The translations under genes were made by a program, and so were the position numbers. From Adlercreutzia sp. ZJ304 (lineage in GTDB: Bacteria; Actinomycetota; Coriobacteriia; Coriobacteriales; Eggerthellaceae), in assembly GCF_011039075.1 (NCBI RefSeq), contig NZ_JAAKEG010000005.1, positions 62,001 through 126,000 on the forward strand: DNA of 64,000 bases, in the 5' to 3' direction. Under the pieces are notes generated by a model. That model made no database searches. It was not told where the DNA came from and was given only the letters and a program-made list of their open reading frames with translations. This document shows, piece after piece, positions 1 to 8,366 of this stretch. Positions within the stretch are counted from its first letter, which is position 1. Every line of letters begins with the position of its first letter.

Positions 1-1
1 T

Positions 2-283
2 CTATCTTCTAAGCATCTGCCACAGAGCAAAGCCAATTGCAGCAGCACTAAGAGCCAATACTTCAGCTAACAAAAATGCAATGCCTCTGTCGTGGTCGTA
101 TCCGAAGAACAAAGCTGCAAAAGCGAAAAGAAGCGCAAACGAAACCACTAATCCCAGCATGAGCACAATCATAGAAGCTGCGGTGCCTCCATGCGTCGTG
201 CGCTTGGTTAATTTGAGCCCAATAACTAATGGGACAAATCCCACAAGTCCGGCTAAAACGCCAAGCAAGATTGCTAGAACCAT
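2..283 (-). CDS. Small integral membrane protein, about 93 aa
   Basis: A complete ORF with an ATG at 281-283 and a TAG stop at 2-4. Three strongly hydrophobic segments lie near residues 1-23, 36-62 and 69-90, separated by a short basic loop (KLTKRTTHGG) and a short acidic/basic loop (YDHDRG). I do not recognise a named family. The neighbouring order rpiB-glyA-dCMP deaminase commonly leads into the F-type ATP synthase operon, so it could be an AtpI-like protein or another small membrane protein at the head of that operon. The ATP synthase genes would lie outside the window, so this is inference from context only. Confidence 0.65.
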   Translation of the reverse strand: MVLAILLGVLAGLVGFVPLVIGLKLTKRTTHGGTAASMIVLMLGLVVSFALLFAFAALFFGYDHDRGIAFLLAEVLALSAAAIGFALWQMLRR

Positions 284-306
284 TCACGCTACCTCGTTTG
301 CGTGCC

Positions 307-322
307 TTGCGCATAAGCGCAA
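307..322 (-). promoter_or_regulatory. Short perfect hairpin upstream of the membrane protein gene
   Basis: TTGCGC (307-312) and GCGCAA (317-322) form a perfect 6-bp stem around a 4-base loop. It sits 24 bases upstream of the membrane protein start, just before its GAGG ribosome-binding site. There is no T-tract, so it is not a classical terminator. Function unknown. Confidence 0.3.
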
Positions 323-483
323 CTTGTCTCCAAACGTTACAGAATGATAAACGGATTCGGATAACTACGTTACCTTTCTGAAATAATTAAAGGTGAACGG
401 TGCCACGAATCCCGGTCAAATCGCATGAAATAGGGTGAAGCAGGAAATTCTATTGCGCAATTATGGCAAACTTCATTCTTTTT

Positions 484-954
484 TTAATCTTGAGGGCGGA
501 ATTCACGCATCAAAATTCCCGACTCTTTAAGAAGCTGCATGGCTAGTTCGTCTGGATAAGGATTCTGATAAACAATTTCTTTTATACCGGCATTTATTAT
601 CATCTTTGCGCACACGACACAGGGTTGCGTGTTTACATATATACTTGCGCCGTCTATATCGGTGCCGAAGCGAGCCGCCTGTATTATTGCGTTCTGTTCA
701 GCGTGAAGACCACGACATATTTCGTGACGCTGACCTGATGGCACCCCAAGCTGTTGGCGTAAACAGCCAGTTTCAGCACAATGCGCAAGTCCAGAGGGAA
801 CGCCGTTGTAGCCTGTAGCCAAAATGCGACGATCTTTCACTATGACCGCACCCACGCCTCTGCGCAAACACGTAGTGCGCGTAGCAACCTGATTTGCAAG
901 AGTCATAAAATATTCGTCCCAGCTAGGACGTGCATCTTGTACTGCGCTGTTCAT
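484..954 (-). CDS. dCMP deaminase (deoxycytidylate deaminase family)
   Basis: Zinc-dependent cytoplasmic deaminase that converts dCMP to dUMP, the precursor for thymidylate. The 156-residue protein has the two family signatures: HAE at residues 84-86 (zinc ligand His plus catalytic Glu) and PCVVC at 111-115 (two zinc-ligand Cys). Additional Cys and His residues at 30, 59, 64, 77 and 80 fit the extra metal site of the ComEB/dCMP deaminase group. The start codon directly follows the glyA stop with no gap, so it is translated from the glyA transcript. GlyA supplies methylene-tetrahydrofolate and this enzyme supplies the dUMP route for thymidylate synthesis. Length is normal. Confidence 0.92.
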   Translation of the reverse strand: MNSAVQDARPSWDEYFMTLANQVATRTTCLRRGVGAVIVKDRRILATGYNGVPSGLAHCAETGCLRQQLGVPSGQRHEICRGLHAEQNAIIQAARFGTDIDGASIYVNTQPCVVCAKMIINAGIKEIVYQNPYPDELAMQLLKESGILMREFRPQD

Positions 955-2211
955 TTAGTATTCCAATCCGGGATATAAAGGATGTGCTTCCAAAAGAGAT
1001 TCAGCCCGCTTGTGCACCTGTGCTTTCACCTGTTCGTCGGTAGAATTAAACAATGTAGTTGCGATTAGCGCACCCACTTCGCGAAATTCTGTAGCATTCA
1101 GACCGCGTGTGGTAGCAGCCGCGCTGCCTACGCGAATGCCGCTAGTAACAAACGGACTGCGCGTTTCATTGGGAATGGTGTTCTTATTCACGGTGAAGCC
1201 AACTGTTTCCAGCAGCTGCTCTGCCTGTTTGCCGGTAACACCAGATGCCGTAAGATCGACTAGACATAGATGATTGTCGGTACCGCCGGACACAAGGCGC
1301 AAGCCGCCTTCTATCATGCCGGCGCCCAGTTCGGTGCAATTGCGGACAACGTTTTCCATATACGTCTTATATTCAGGGCGCTGCGCTTCGCCAAAAGCTA
1401 CAGCCTTGCCAGCAATAACATGCATAAGCGGTCCGCCCTGAGCACCGGGGAACATCGCCTTATCAATTTTCTTCGCTATTTCTTCGCTATTTGACAAAAT
1501 GAATCCACCGCGAGGTCCGCGCAATGTTTTATGGCTAGTTGACGTTACAACATCGGCATGCGGAACGGGGCTTGGATGCAAACCGGCAGCCACTAATCCT
1601 GCGATATGTGCCATGTCTACCATTAGATATGCGCCTACACTGTGCGCTATATCGGCTAAGCGTTCGAAATCTATTATGCGCGGATAAGCGCTTGCGCCGG
1701 CTACTATCATCTTTGGGCGCACGTCGTTGGCTTGGCGCTCTAGCGCATCGTAGTCGATCATCTCGGTTTCGGGGCTAACGCCGTAACTGACCATGTTGTA
1801 TAACAAGCCAGAAAAATTCACTGGACTTCCATGCGTAAGATGCCCGCCATGTTGCAGGCTCATTCCCATAACGGTGCTGCCCGGCTCTACTAGCGCTAGG
1901 TATGCGCCAAAATTTGCCTGCGCTCCGGAATGCGGCTGAACGTTGGCGAATGTAGAACCAAATAGTTCGCAAGCCCGCTGGCAAGCTAAGGTTTCGACCA
2001 TGTCAACTTTTTCGCAACCACCGTAGTAACGCTTTCCGGGATAACCTTCAGCATATTTATTAGTTAAGACGCTGCCCACAGCTTGCATAACAGCCAGACT
2101 GGTGAAATTTTCACTAGCGATTAGCTCTATGGTGCCACGTTCGCGCACAAGTTCTTCGCGCAATATGCTTGCTACCTGCGGGTCGGTTTGCTCTAGAGCC
2201 TCGATGGGCAT
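955..2211 (-). CDS. glyA: Serine hydroxymethyltransferase
   Basis: PLP enzyme interconverting serine and glycine while charging tetrahydrofolate with a one-carbon unit. The 418-residue length is typical for bacterial GlyA. The PLP-binding lysine is K228 in [13 protein letters not shown] (residues 224-236). The N-terminal motifs [10 protein letters not shown] and [11 protein letters not shown] are intact. It lies between rpiB and the dCMP deaminase on the same strand, and its stop codon abuts the deaminase start. The leader upstream contains a 13-copy octamer repeat, which could affect expression. Confidence 0.98.
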   Translation of the reverse strand: MPIEALEQTDPQVASILREELVRERGTIELIASENFTSLAVMQAVGSVLTNKYAEGYPGKRYYGGCEKVDMVETLACQRACELFGSTFANVQPHSGAQANFGAYLALVEPGSTVMGMSLQHGGHLTHGSPVNFSGLLYNMVSYGVSPETEMIDYDALERQANDVRPKMIVAGASAYPRIIDFERLADIAHSVGAYLMVDMAHIAGLVAAGLHPSPVPHADVVTSTSHKTLRGPRGGFILSNSEEIAKKIDKAMFPGAQGGPLMHVIAGKAVAFGEAQRPEYKTYMENVVRNCTELGAGMIEGGLRLVSGGTDNHLCLVDLTASGVTGKQAEQLLETVGFTVNKNTIPNETRSPFVTSGIRVGSAAATTRGLNATEFREVGALIATTLFNSTDEQVKAQVHKRAESLLEAHPLYPGLEY

Positions 2212-2283
2212 TGTCCACTCCTTTGGCTAGTTACTTGCTAGTCTTTGGGTAATTCGCAATTTCGTGAATCTGCCATTTTTTGT

Positions 2284-2387
2284 TTCGCGAGTTCGCGAGT
2301 TTGCGAGTTCGCGAGTTTGCGGTTTTGCGAGTTCGCCATTTCGCGAGTTCGCCATTTCGCGAGTTCGCCATTTCGCCATTTCGCCAT
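2284..2387. repeat. Tandem array of 13 eight-base repeats between rpiB and glyA
   Basis: Thirteen contiguous 8-bp units fill 2284-2387. There are two main variants, TTCGCGAG and TTCGCCAT, plus the relatives TTTGCGAG and TTTGCGGT. The first six units are mostly TTCGCGAG or TTTGCGAG; then TTCGCCAT alternates with TTCGCGAG, ending in three TTCGCCAT in a row. Three degenerate copies lie at 2253-2276. The array begins one base after the rpiB stop codon and ends about 70 bases before the glyA start. The unit length is not a multiple of three and no real gene covers it. Such arrays change copy number by slippage. Confidence 0.9.
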
Positions 2388-2388
2388 T

Positions 2389-2826
2389 CTAGCTTTCTAT
2401 ACAGTTAATTTTCTGCACACGCCCGGCATGACGACCCTCGCCAAACTGCGTGTTCAAAAATGCATCTAATATGAGCTTATTGGTTTCTATGTCGATAAAA
2501 CGCCCCGACAGCGCCACTACATTTGCGTCGTTGTGTTCGCGCGCCAGTTCAGCAAATTGCGGATTTATTGCATTTGCCGCCCGTATGCCGTGCACCTTGT
2601 TGGCAGCTATTGCCATTCCGATGCCAGTTCCGCACACCAACACGCCGAAACGAGAGCTATCATCAGCCACGCTGCGCGCTACAGCTTCAGCGAAATCGGG
2701 GTAGTCTACTCTGTCGTCGTTTTCTGGTCCCAAGTCTGCCACATCGTGACCTTTATCGCGTAGATACTGCGTTAGTTGCTGTTTTTGCTCAAATCCCGCG
2801 TGATCGCTTGCAATGCTTATACGCAT
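2389..2826 (-). CDS. rpiB: Ribose-5-phosphate isomerase B
   Basis: RpiB/LacA-family sugar-phosphate isomerase that interconverts ribose 5-phosphate and ribulose 5-phosphate in the pentose phosphate pathway. The 145-residue length is typical. SDHAG (residues 7-11) is the N-terminal substrate-binding motif, and CGTGIGM starting at Cys65 carries the catalytic cysteine. It lies directly downstream of a TsaC/Sua5 domain, a neighbourhood also seen in Bacillus (ywlC to rpiB to glyA). The gene ends at the edge of the octamer repeat array. Confidence 0.96.
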   Translation of the reverse strand: MRISIASDHAGFEQKQQLTQYLRDKGHDVADLGPENDDRVDYPDFAEAVARSVADDSSRFGVLVCGTGIGMAIAANKVHGIRAANAINPQFAELAREHNDANVVALSGRFIDIETNKLILDAFLNTQFGEGRHAGRVQKINCIES

Positions 2827-2839
2827 GATAGCCTTCCGC

Positions 2840-5659
2840 TCAATTCGTTATGTCTTTGGCTGCACGGCTAGAGTATAGCAGCGCATCGTTAATATCGGCG
2901 GCTGTTATGCAGCCTTCTCGGACAATCTTCGGCGTAGCGCTTGTGCAGTCAATCACAGTTGACGCAATGCCGAAAGATTGCAAGTCGGACATGGCATTGG
3001 AAAGTCCGGATTGCGAATATGTAGCTTCAACTTTAGCCTTAGAATTGCTGTCTTTGCCTTCGTTTTCGGCAGCAGGGTCTAAAACGCACCCAGCTTGCAC
3101 TACAAGCTGCGAGTCAACCTGATATACATTTGCGGGCGCTGGATGCCCGGAAACATTTGCCGACGTAGCAGCCAAAGGACCACAAGCCTTTATTAACGAA
3201 AGAACCTGCACGCTGTTTGGCATGCGCAAGCCCAGCGTGTGGGAGCTAGGCATAAAAGCCGCAGGTACATGCGAATTTGCGTTCGCTATTAAAGTGAGGG
3301 GTCCGGGCCAGAAATGCTTAGCAAGCAAGTGCGCATATTCAGGCACGTCTTCACCGTACTTGCACAGCGCATCAGGCGAGGCAACAAGCCACGATATAGG
3401 CTTATTGTAGCTTCTATTCTTCAATTGATATAAAACTTGCGGCGATTGTGCAGCCTGCACCGCAATACCCAAACCAGCCACGGTTTCAGTATTAAACACT
3501 AGTGCGCCACCTGTACGAAGGTGAGCAACAGCTTGCGGGAAATTCGCCTTAGTGGTCTGTAGAGCAATACGGCGCATTACGGCAAGTGCCACACGAATAC
3601 CATCGGTGGCGGCACTAGTTATTCCGCCGGCATAGCCCGCACCTTCTCCGGCGGGAAATAGACCTTCCAAACTAACAGACTGCAAGGTTATCTTATCTCG
3701 CAATATTCTTATTGGACTAGAACTGCGCGCTTCAACTGCGGTCATAACCGCATCGGGGTTCGCGAAGCCATGAAGTTTCTTGTCCATTTTCGGAATAGCT
3801 TCAGCAATGCTGTCTGCCACGAACTCTGGCAGACATTCGCGAAGATTAGCCCAAACAACACCACGCGAATACGTAGGACGTACAAATGTTTCACGTGAAA
3901 CATTTTTTATCGAATTTGCGCCATCCAAATCATTTTCAGGAGAAACAATTGCCTGTTCAGAATTATATTTACAAGAGGATAAATTATCCGATGCAGTCTG
4001 GGTGGCGCGAAATACCTGTTCAGGATTATGCTCAAATGAGTTATGTACAAATGTTTCACGTGAAACATTTTTTGACAAGGATGTCGCACGTGAATTTGAA
4101 GACTTCGACAAAGCTACATTAGAGTCGGCGAGAAACGACCCTACTGTTTGAGCAGGAGCAGAATAAGGCAGCGCTTGATCGGCAGAAGCAGAATAAGGCA
4201 GCGCTTGATGGGCGGACGAAGAACAAAGTAGACCTCGGTCAGCAGGAGCAGAATAGGGTGGCACTTGGTCGGCGGGAGCAGAATAAGGTAGCGCTCGGTC
4301 GGCTGATACGGCTTCCGAATTTGCCTTTGTAGTCTTTAGCGCCAAATTGTACGCAGCACATTCCAAATTCCGCTGAAAACGAACTCCTTCCATCACGTCT
4401 TCGCCCGGAAAGTCGCTTGGATGCACCTCAACCAAAAGTGCGCTGTTTGCATTTTCACCATCGCGCGCATGAGTGCTCATGCCGTTTACGCACACACCAC
4501 CATTTTCGCTAGCAGCAGCCACAACTTCTCCCCCGGGACACATACAAAACGTGTAAACACCCCGGTCGTCTTTTGTGCGCACCGCTAACTTGTAGTCGGC
4601 TGGCGGAAGCGCCGCATGCCCCGCAGCTTTTCCATACTGCGCCTTATTTACAAGTTTTTGCGGGTGCTCTATTCGCACACCAACCGCAAAGGGCTTGCGC
4701 TGCATAGCTGCCCCCGCATCTAGCAGCATCTGGAAAGTGTCGCGCGCAGAATGCCCAATGGCTAAAACTATAGAACTAGCACAGCGCTCTTTTTTATTAC
4801 CGGTTTCTAAATTTAGAAGTTCGGCAGTCCAGCTTGTATAGCCCTCATCTGGGGAAACATTACTCTTGCTGGTAGGGCGTATGCCGATCAACTGCGTGTT
4901 GAACAGAAATTCACCACCACTTTGTTGTATAGCGCTGCGAATTCCCTGCACTGTTTTTGGAAGATAGTCGGTCCCAATATGAGGTTTTGCGTCTACCAAA
5001 ATGTCGTCAGGTGCGCCCGCTAAAACAAATTCGTGCAAGACAGCGCGAATGTAGGGGTCGTTCTTTCCGCATGTAAGTTTGCCGTCGGAAAAAGTGCCGG
5101 CACCGCCTTCCCCAAACTGTATATTACTGTTTGTGTTTAAAGCGCCACCCGCGGCAAATTCCTGCACCGTTTTTTCGCGCTGGTCTACAGCTTGTCCGCG
5201 CTCTATTACAACAGGGCGCAAGCCGGCGCGAGCAAGCCACAGCGCACAGAAAAGCCCAGCCGGTCCAGCGCCTACTACTAAAGGACGATCTATTTCGGCT
5301 TTAGCAAACACATCTGACATATCGGGAATAGGAGGCGGACAAAACGGCTTGAATGCGCGTACAGTTACGCCTTTTGCAGTTTTGTATGGCCATTCAGAAA
5401 TGCTAGATTCACTGTTGTCAGCCAACGGCGCGGCGAATGCATTCTGCCCCGCATTTTGCACGAATTTAAACGTGCACGAAATAACGTAGTGAACGTTGTT
5501 TTTCTTTCTGGCATCTACACTTTTTCGCGCAATACGCAAATCGTGAAGATTAGCTGCATCAACCCCTATGGCGCTAGCAACTTCGCGCCTAAGCAACTTA
5601 CGCTTGCGCGGCAGCATAGCGTTTAGCGAAACTGGTATATTCGACGCAACATATTTCAC
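2840..5659 (-). CDS. Fusion: FAD-dependent dehydrogenase (COG2509-like) plus TsaC/Sua5 domain
   Basis: A 939-residue protein with a GTG start overlapping the stop of the upstream flavoprotein by one base (TAGTG). Residues 1-110 resemble the N-terminal domain of the COG2509 FAD-dependent proteins. A Rossmann FAD motif, VVGAGPAG, lies at about 128-135, with further flavoprotein motifs (FGEGGAGTFSDGKL, MCPGGEVV). Residues about 450-600 are a low-complexity insert with five 10-residue repeats and two NVSRETF peptides encoded by parS sites. The flavoprotein C-terminal part then resumes (FPAGEGAGYAGGITSAATDG). From about residue 712 a TsaC/YrdC/Sua5 domain follows: NTETVAGLG, KNRSYNKPIS, WPGPLT, LRMP, AATSANVSG and STVID are all present. 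That domain should make threonylcarbamoyl-AMP for the t6A modification of tRNA. The substrate of the flavoprotein half is unknown. A split into two genes by an undetected frameshift is excluded because the frame is continuous. Confidence 0.85.
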   Translation of the reverse strand: MKYVASNIPVSLNAMLPRKRKLLRREVASAIGVDAANLHDLRIARKSVDARKKNNVHYVISCTFKFVQNAGQNAFAAPLADNSESSISEWPYKTAKGVTVRAFKPFCPPPIPDMSDVFAKAEIDRPLVVGAGPAGLFCALWLARAGLRPVVIERGQAVDQREKTVQEFAAGGALNTNSNIQFGEGGAGTFSDGKLTCGKNDPYIRAVLHEFVLAGAPDDILVDAKPHIGTDYLPKTVQGIRSAIQQSGGEFLFNTQLIGIRPTSKSNVSPDEGYTSWTAELLNLETGNKKERCASSIVLAIGHSARDTFQMLLDAGAAMQRKPFAVGVRIEHPQKLVNKAQYGKAAGHAALPPADYKLAVRTKDDRGVYTFCMCPGGEVVAAASENGGVCVNGMSTHARDGENANSALLVEVHPSDFPGEDVMEGVRFQRNLECAAYNLALKTTKANSEAVSADRALPYSAPADQVPPYSAPADRGLLCSSSAHQALPYSASADQALPYSAPAQTVGSFLADSNVALSKSSNSRATSLSKNVSRETFVHNSFEHNPEQVFRATQTASDNLSSCKYNSEQAIVSPENDLDGANSIKNVSRETFVRPTYSRGVVWANLRECLPEFVADSIAEAIPKMDKKLHGFANPDAVMTAVEARSSSPIRILRDKITLQSVSLEGLFPAGEGAGYAGGITSAATDGIRVALAVMRRIALQTTKANFPQAVAHLRTGGALVFNTETVAGLGIAVQAAQSPQVLYQLKNRSYNKPISWLVASPDALCKYGEDVPEYAHLLAKHFWPGPLTLIANANSHVPAAFMPSSHTLGLRMPNSVQVLSLIKACGPLAATSANVSGHPAPANVYQVDSQLVVQAGCVLDPAAENEGKDSNSKAKVEATYSQSGLSNAMSDLQSFGIASTVIDCTSATPKIVREGCITAADINDALLYSSRAAKDITN
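3887..3902. promoter_or_regulatory. parS: parS centromere site, copy 1 (ParB/Spo0J binding)
   Basis: TGTTTCACGTGAAACA is a perfect match to the 16-bp palindromic parS consensus bound by chromosomal ParB/Spo0J. It lies inside the linker of the flavoprotein-TsaC fusion and is read on the coding strand as the peptide NVSRETF. The flanking bases are also shared with the second copy, so the conserved block is close to 30 bp. Confidence 0.93.
4052..4067. promoter_or_regulatory. parS: parS centromere site, copy 2 (ParB/Spo0J binding)
   Basis: A second perfect copy of TGTTTCACGTGAAACA lies exactly 165 bp (55 codons) from the first, so both are read in the same frame as NVSRETF. A weaker look-alike (TGTCGCACGTGAATTT, 11 of 16 matches) lies 30 bp further on at 4082-4097. 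Clustered parS sites usually mark the origin-proximal part of a chromosome. Confidence 0.93.
4150..4299 (-). repeat. Five 30-bp in-frame repeats encoding a 10-residue repeat
   Basis: Five consecutive 30-bp units at 4150, 4180, 4210, 4240 and 4270 encode variants of ALPYSAPADQ inside the flavoprotein-TsaC fusion (about residues 454-503). The third unit is the most diverged (GLLCSSSAHQ). The repeat is rich in Pro, Ser, Ala and Tyr and is likely disordered. With the parS peptides it forms an insert that the flavoprotein family does not need. Confidence 0.85.
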
Positions 5660-6930
5660 TAGCTGCGCACCGCCGAAACGCCAGCTAGTATGCCACTAGC
5701 AAATGCCCAATGAAGGTTATAACCGCCGCACGGACCGTCTACATCTATAGCCTCGCCCGTTATGTGTAATTTGCGCACATCTCGCACCTGCATTGTGCAC
5801 GCATCTATTGCCTCGGGCAAAAACCCACCGCGATGCACTTGGCAGTTTTTTACATCCCCTATGCCTCTATATTCAAGAGTGAATGATTTTAGCTGTTCTG
5901 CCAACTTATCAAGCAACGCTAAACTGCATTTGTCTTCCGCGCGAAAGCCAGCACGCCCTAGCACTACATCAGCCACCGATGGCAGCAACATGCCCGACAA
6001 AAAATTGCTCCACGAAACGCTGCCAAATGTGTTCGCCAATTCCCGCGCCCGATCGCACAAAAATTGATGTATTTCAGCCTTAGGAATTTCCGGTAGAAAA
6101 TCAATAGAAATGTTGTCACCCATCTGCGCCAAACGAGACAAGTTAAACATCATTATTCCTGACACACCATATTTACGGAAAAGTAATTCGCCCCGCTCTG
6201 TGTGCATAATTTGCCCGCTGCGAATAAGACTGGCGCTGCATCTTACGCGAATATTGTCTAGCGGCTTTGTATATTGCGTATCGGTGGCTATAGGTCCAAG
6301 CATGGGTGTAGGCCGCTCGTATGGAATGTTGTGTGCCACTATATTAGACGCGCCGCCTCCGCAAGCCAGCACCACCGCATCGGCGCGTTCAAGCGCCCCA
6401 CCACGCAGACGCATCGTGAAACGCGCGCCACGCTTGCGCGGTGGCTCCACCGATTCCACAACGCAACCCAAGCGAATTTGGACATCGAATGTTTCCAAAG
6501 CGCGCCGCAAAACATCTAGGACTGAAGATGCTTTATTCGCTTTCGGGTACAGCCTGCCATCGTCTTCGCAGCGCCACATAAGACCGTGCGCTTCAAAAAA
6601 CTTGACCACACCATTATGTGTCAGCGTAGATGAACTAGAAGCAGATGCGGACGAACATCTATCGCCATATAGACTAGCAACACATTGTTCAAAAGCTTCT
6701 AGCGCTGCCGAGGCAAAATTGGCACTGTGATATTTGCGCACATCTATGCTGGCATTCGAAAAATTACACCGCCCATTTCCGCTTGCCAAAATTGGACGCC
6801 CTATCTTGTCGGTAGCTTCATAAACAACCACCCGCACATGCCGCCCAGTTGCACGCGCACTTTCAACAGCAGCCACCGCAGCCGCTAACCCAGATGCACC
6901 CGCCCCTATTATCGATATAACGTATTCCAT
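5659..6930 (-). CDS. HI0933-like FAD-dependent oxidoreductase
   Basis: Flavoprotein of 423 residues related to the HI0933/YhiN group. The FAD-binding motif GAGASGLAAA is at residues 9-18, followed by the family signature SGNGRCNFSN near residue 52, and a C-terminal GEAIDVDGPCGGYNLHWAFASG block. It is probably cytosolic with bound FAD; the physiological substrate is not established for this family. It is co-directional and overlaps the following flavoprotein-TsaC fusion by one base, so the two flavoproteins form a translationally coupled pair. The start is only 13 bp from the divergent ECF ATPase gene. No ribosome-binding site is visible, and a TATGAT box ends six bases before the ATG. Confidence 0.88.
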   Translation of the reverse strand: MEYVISIIGAGASGLAAAVAAVESARATGRHVRVVVYEATDKIGRPILASGNGRCNFSNASIDVRKYHSANFASAALEAFEQCVASLYGDRCSSASASSSSTLTHNGVVKFFEAHGLMWRCEDDGRLYPKANKASSVLDVLRRALETFDVQIRLGCVVESVEPPRKRGARFTMRLRGGALERADAVVLACGGGASNIVAHNIPYERPTPMLGPIATDTQYTKPLDNIRVRCSASLIRSGQIMHTERGELLFRKYGVSGIMMFNLSRLAQMGDNISIDFLPEIPKAEIHQFLCDRARELANTFGSVSWSNFLSGMLLPSVADVVLGRAGFRAEDKCSLALLDKLAEQLKSFTLEYRGIGDVKNCQVHRGGFLPEAIDACTMQVRDVRKLHITGEAIDVDGPCGGYNLHWAFASGILAGVSAVRS

Positions 6931-6943
6931 GTAAAATCATATT
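6931..6943. promoter_or_regulatory. 13-bp divergent intergenic region with facing -10 boxes
   Basis: The gap between the divergent flavoprotein and ECF ATPase genes is 13 bp. On the plus strand TAAAAT lies at 6932-6937, six bases before the ATG at 6944. On the minus strand TATGAT lies at 6941-6936, five bases before the ATG at 6930. Both would start transcription at or next to the start codon, giving leaderless messages. The -35 regions would lie inside the opposite gene and are weak. AT-rich sequence can mimic -10 boxes. Confidence 0.4.
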
Positions 6944-8365
6944 ATGGCTGAATTGAGCGCTATATGTTTCGAGAATGTAGTGTTCTCGTATGGCAACCGC
7001 CGAATAATCGACGGGCTAACGCTGCGCGTGCACGCCGGAGAATTTGTAGCGCTAGTAGGCGAAAACGGATGCGGGAAAAGCACTTTGCTGCATCTGACTT
7101 GTGGGCTTTTGCAGCCATCGTCAGGTACGGTTCGCATATTTGGCTGCAGCACATCAAAAAATAAAGGGTTTGATACTAGGCAGTTATGCGCAATAGTTTT
7201 TCAAAACCCAGACGATCAACTAGTAGCTTCCATAGTGGAAAATGAAGTTGCATTCGGTCCGGAAAACATAGGATTGGCGCGCGAAGAAATACGCCGCCGC
7301 GTAACTTATGCATTGAAAGCCACTGGTTTGGAAGGATTTGAACATCGGCAAACCAATTCGCTTTCAGGGGGTCAAAAGCAACGATTAGCTTTAGCGGGAG
7401 CGCTTGCAATGAAGCCCCGTGTGTTGCTGCTAGACGAAGCATCAAGCATGCTAGACCCCGAAGGCAGAGCCGACTTCATGCGCAATATTCACAAACTTGT
7501 TGCAAACGGCATGACCGTTTTAATGGCAACGCATTCAATGGAGGAAGCTGCGCAAACCGACCGCATAGTGCAAATACATAACGGAAAAGTATCAGAGTGC
7601 CAAAAAGATATCTTAAAAAAAGATGCGCCGAATAGCCCCGTGTTTTTTCGAAAAAAAGAGGCAGACAATACAATCATGGATTTTTCCAAATTACCGCTTC
7701 TGCTTGATTTCGACAATGTGTCGTACACCTACGACCAAGACGGCGATTCGCGCCAAGCTTTGAAAGATATAGTTGCAAACCTGTACGAAGGTGAATTTGT
7801 AGCCGTTATAGGTCGCACTGGAAGCGGCAAAAGCACGCTTATTCAGCACGCTAACGGATTGTTGCACCCGACTAAAGGGCGTGTTTTATTCCGCGAAGAA
7901 GATATTGCCGATAAACTTGCCTCAAACAAGGCTCGTCGCAGCGTAGGGCTAGTTATGCAGTATCCCGAAAAGCAACTTTTTGCCCCAACAGTATATGAGG
8001 ATGTGGCGTTCGGTCCCCGCAATTTAGGGCTTAGCTTGGAAGACATAGATTCGCGCGTATGCGCTGCGCTGGCACAAGTCGGGCTAGATATGCGCGATTT
8101 CGCCAATAGAAACCCATTTCAACTGTCGGGTGGGCAAAAACGCCGAGTAGCCATTGCGGGTGTTTTGGCAATGAAGCCCGATGTGTTGGTTTTAGACGAG
8201 CCGTGCGCTGGCTTAGACCCACATATGCACGCCGAAATAACCCAGCTTCTAAAACAGTTGCACAATGAAGGGCAAACAATATTAATGGTTACTCACAATA
8301 TGGAAGATGTTGAAGCGCTTGCTACCAGAGTTATACAGATGCGCGACGGTCGAATAGTCGAATAG
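6944..8365 (+). CDS. Fused ECF-type ABC ATPase (two EcfA/CbiO domains)
   Basis: A 473-residue protein made of two complete ABC ATPase domains. Domain 1 has Walker A GENGCGKST (39-47), signature LSGGQKQR and Walker B VLLLDEAS. Domain 2, from about residue 250, has Walker A GRTGSGKST, signature LSGGQKRR and Walker B VLVLDEP. The QNPDDQ and QYPEKQ Q-loops are typical of energy-coupling-factor ATPases (EcfA1 and EcfA2), which here form one polypeptide. The module would power vitamin or metal S-components such as BioY, encoded at 44.7 kb. No EcfT transmembrane coupling gene is adjacent. The gene lacks an obvious ribosome-binding site. Confidence 0.93.
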   Translation: MAELSAICFENVVFSYGNRRIIDGLTLRVHAGEFVALVGENGCGKSTLLHLTCGLLQPSSGTVRIFGCSTSKNKGFDTRQLCAIVFQNPDDQLVASIVENEVAFGPENIGLAREEIRRRVTYALKATGLEGFEHRQTNSLSGGQKQRLALAGALAMKPRVLLLDEASSMLDPEGRADFMRNIHKLVANGMTVLMATHSMEEAAQTDRIVQIHNGKVSECQKDILKKDAPNSPVFFRKKEADNTIMDFSKLPLLLDFDNVSYTYDQDGDSRQALKDIVANLYEGEFVAVIGRTGSGKSTLIQHANGLLHPTKGRVLFREEDIADKLASNKARRSVGLVMQYPEKQLFAPTVYEDVAFGPRNLGLSLEDIDSRVCAALAQVGLDMRDFANRNPFQLSGGQKRRVAIAGVLAMKPDVLVLDEPCAGLDPHMHAEITQLLKQLHNEGQTILMVTHNMEDVEALATRVIQMRDGRIVE

Positions 8366-8366
8366 C

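Noticed and set aside
2284-2387. Possible CRISPR array
   Set aside because: The units are contiguous 8-mers without spacers, and no cas genes are present.
2245-2469. Open frame across the octamer array
   Set aside because: The frame is produced by the 8-bp repeat and overlaps the rpiB 3-prime end on the other strand. It has low-complexity Phe/Arg/Ser content and no homology that I recognise.
4150-4299. Possible CRISPR-like 30-bp repeats
   Set aside because: They are contiguous, in frame, without spacers and inside a coding region.
7176-7445. Antisense ORFs in the ECF ATPase gene
   Set aside because: They lie wholly within a well-supported ABC ATPase gene and lack domain features.
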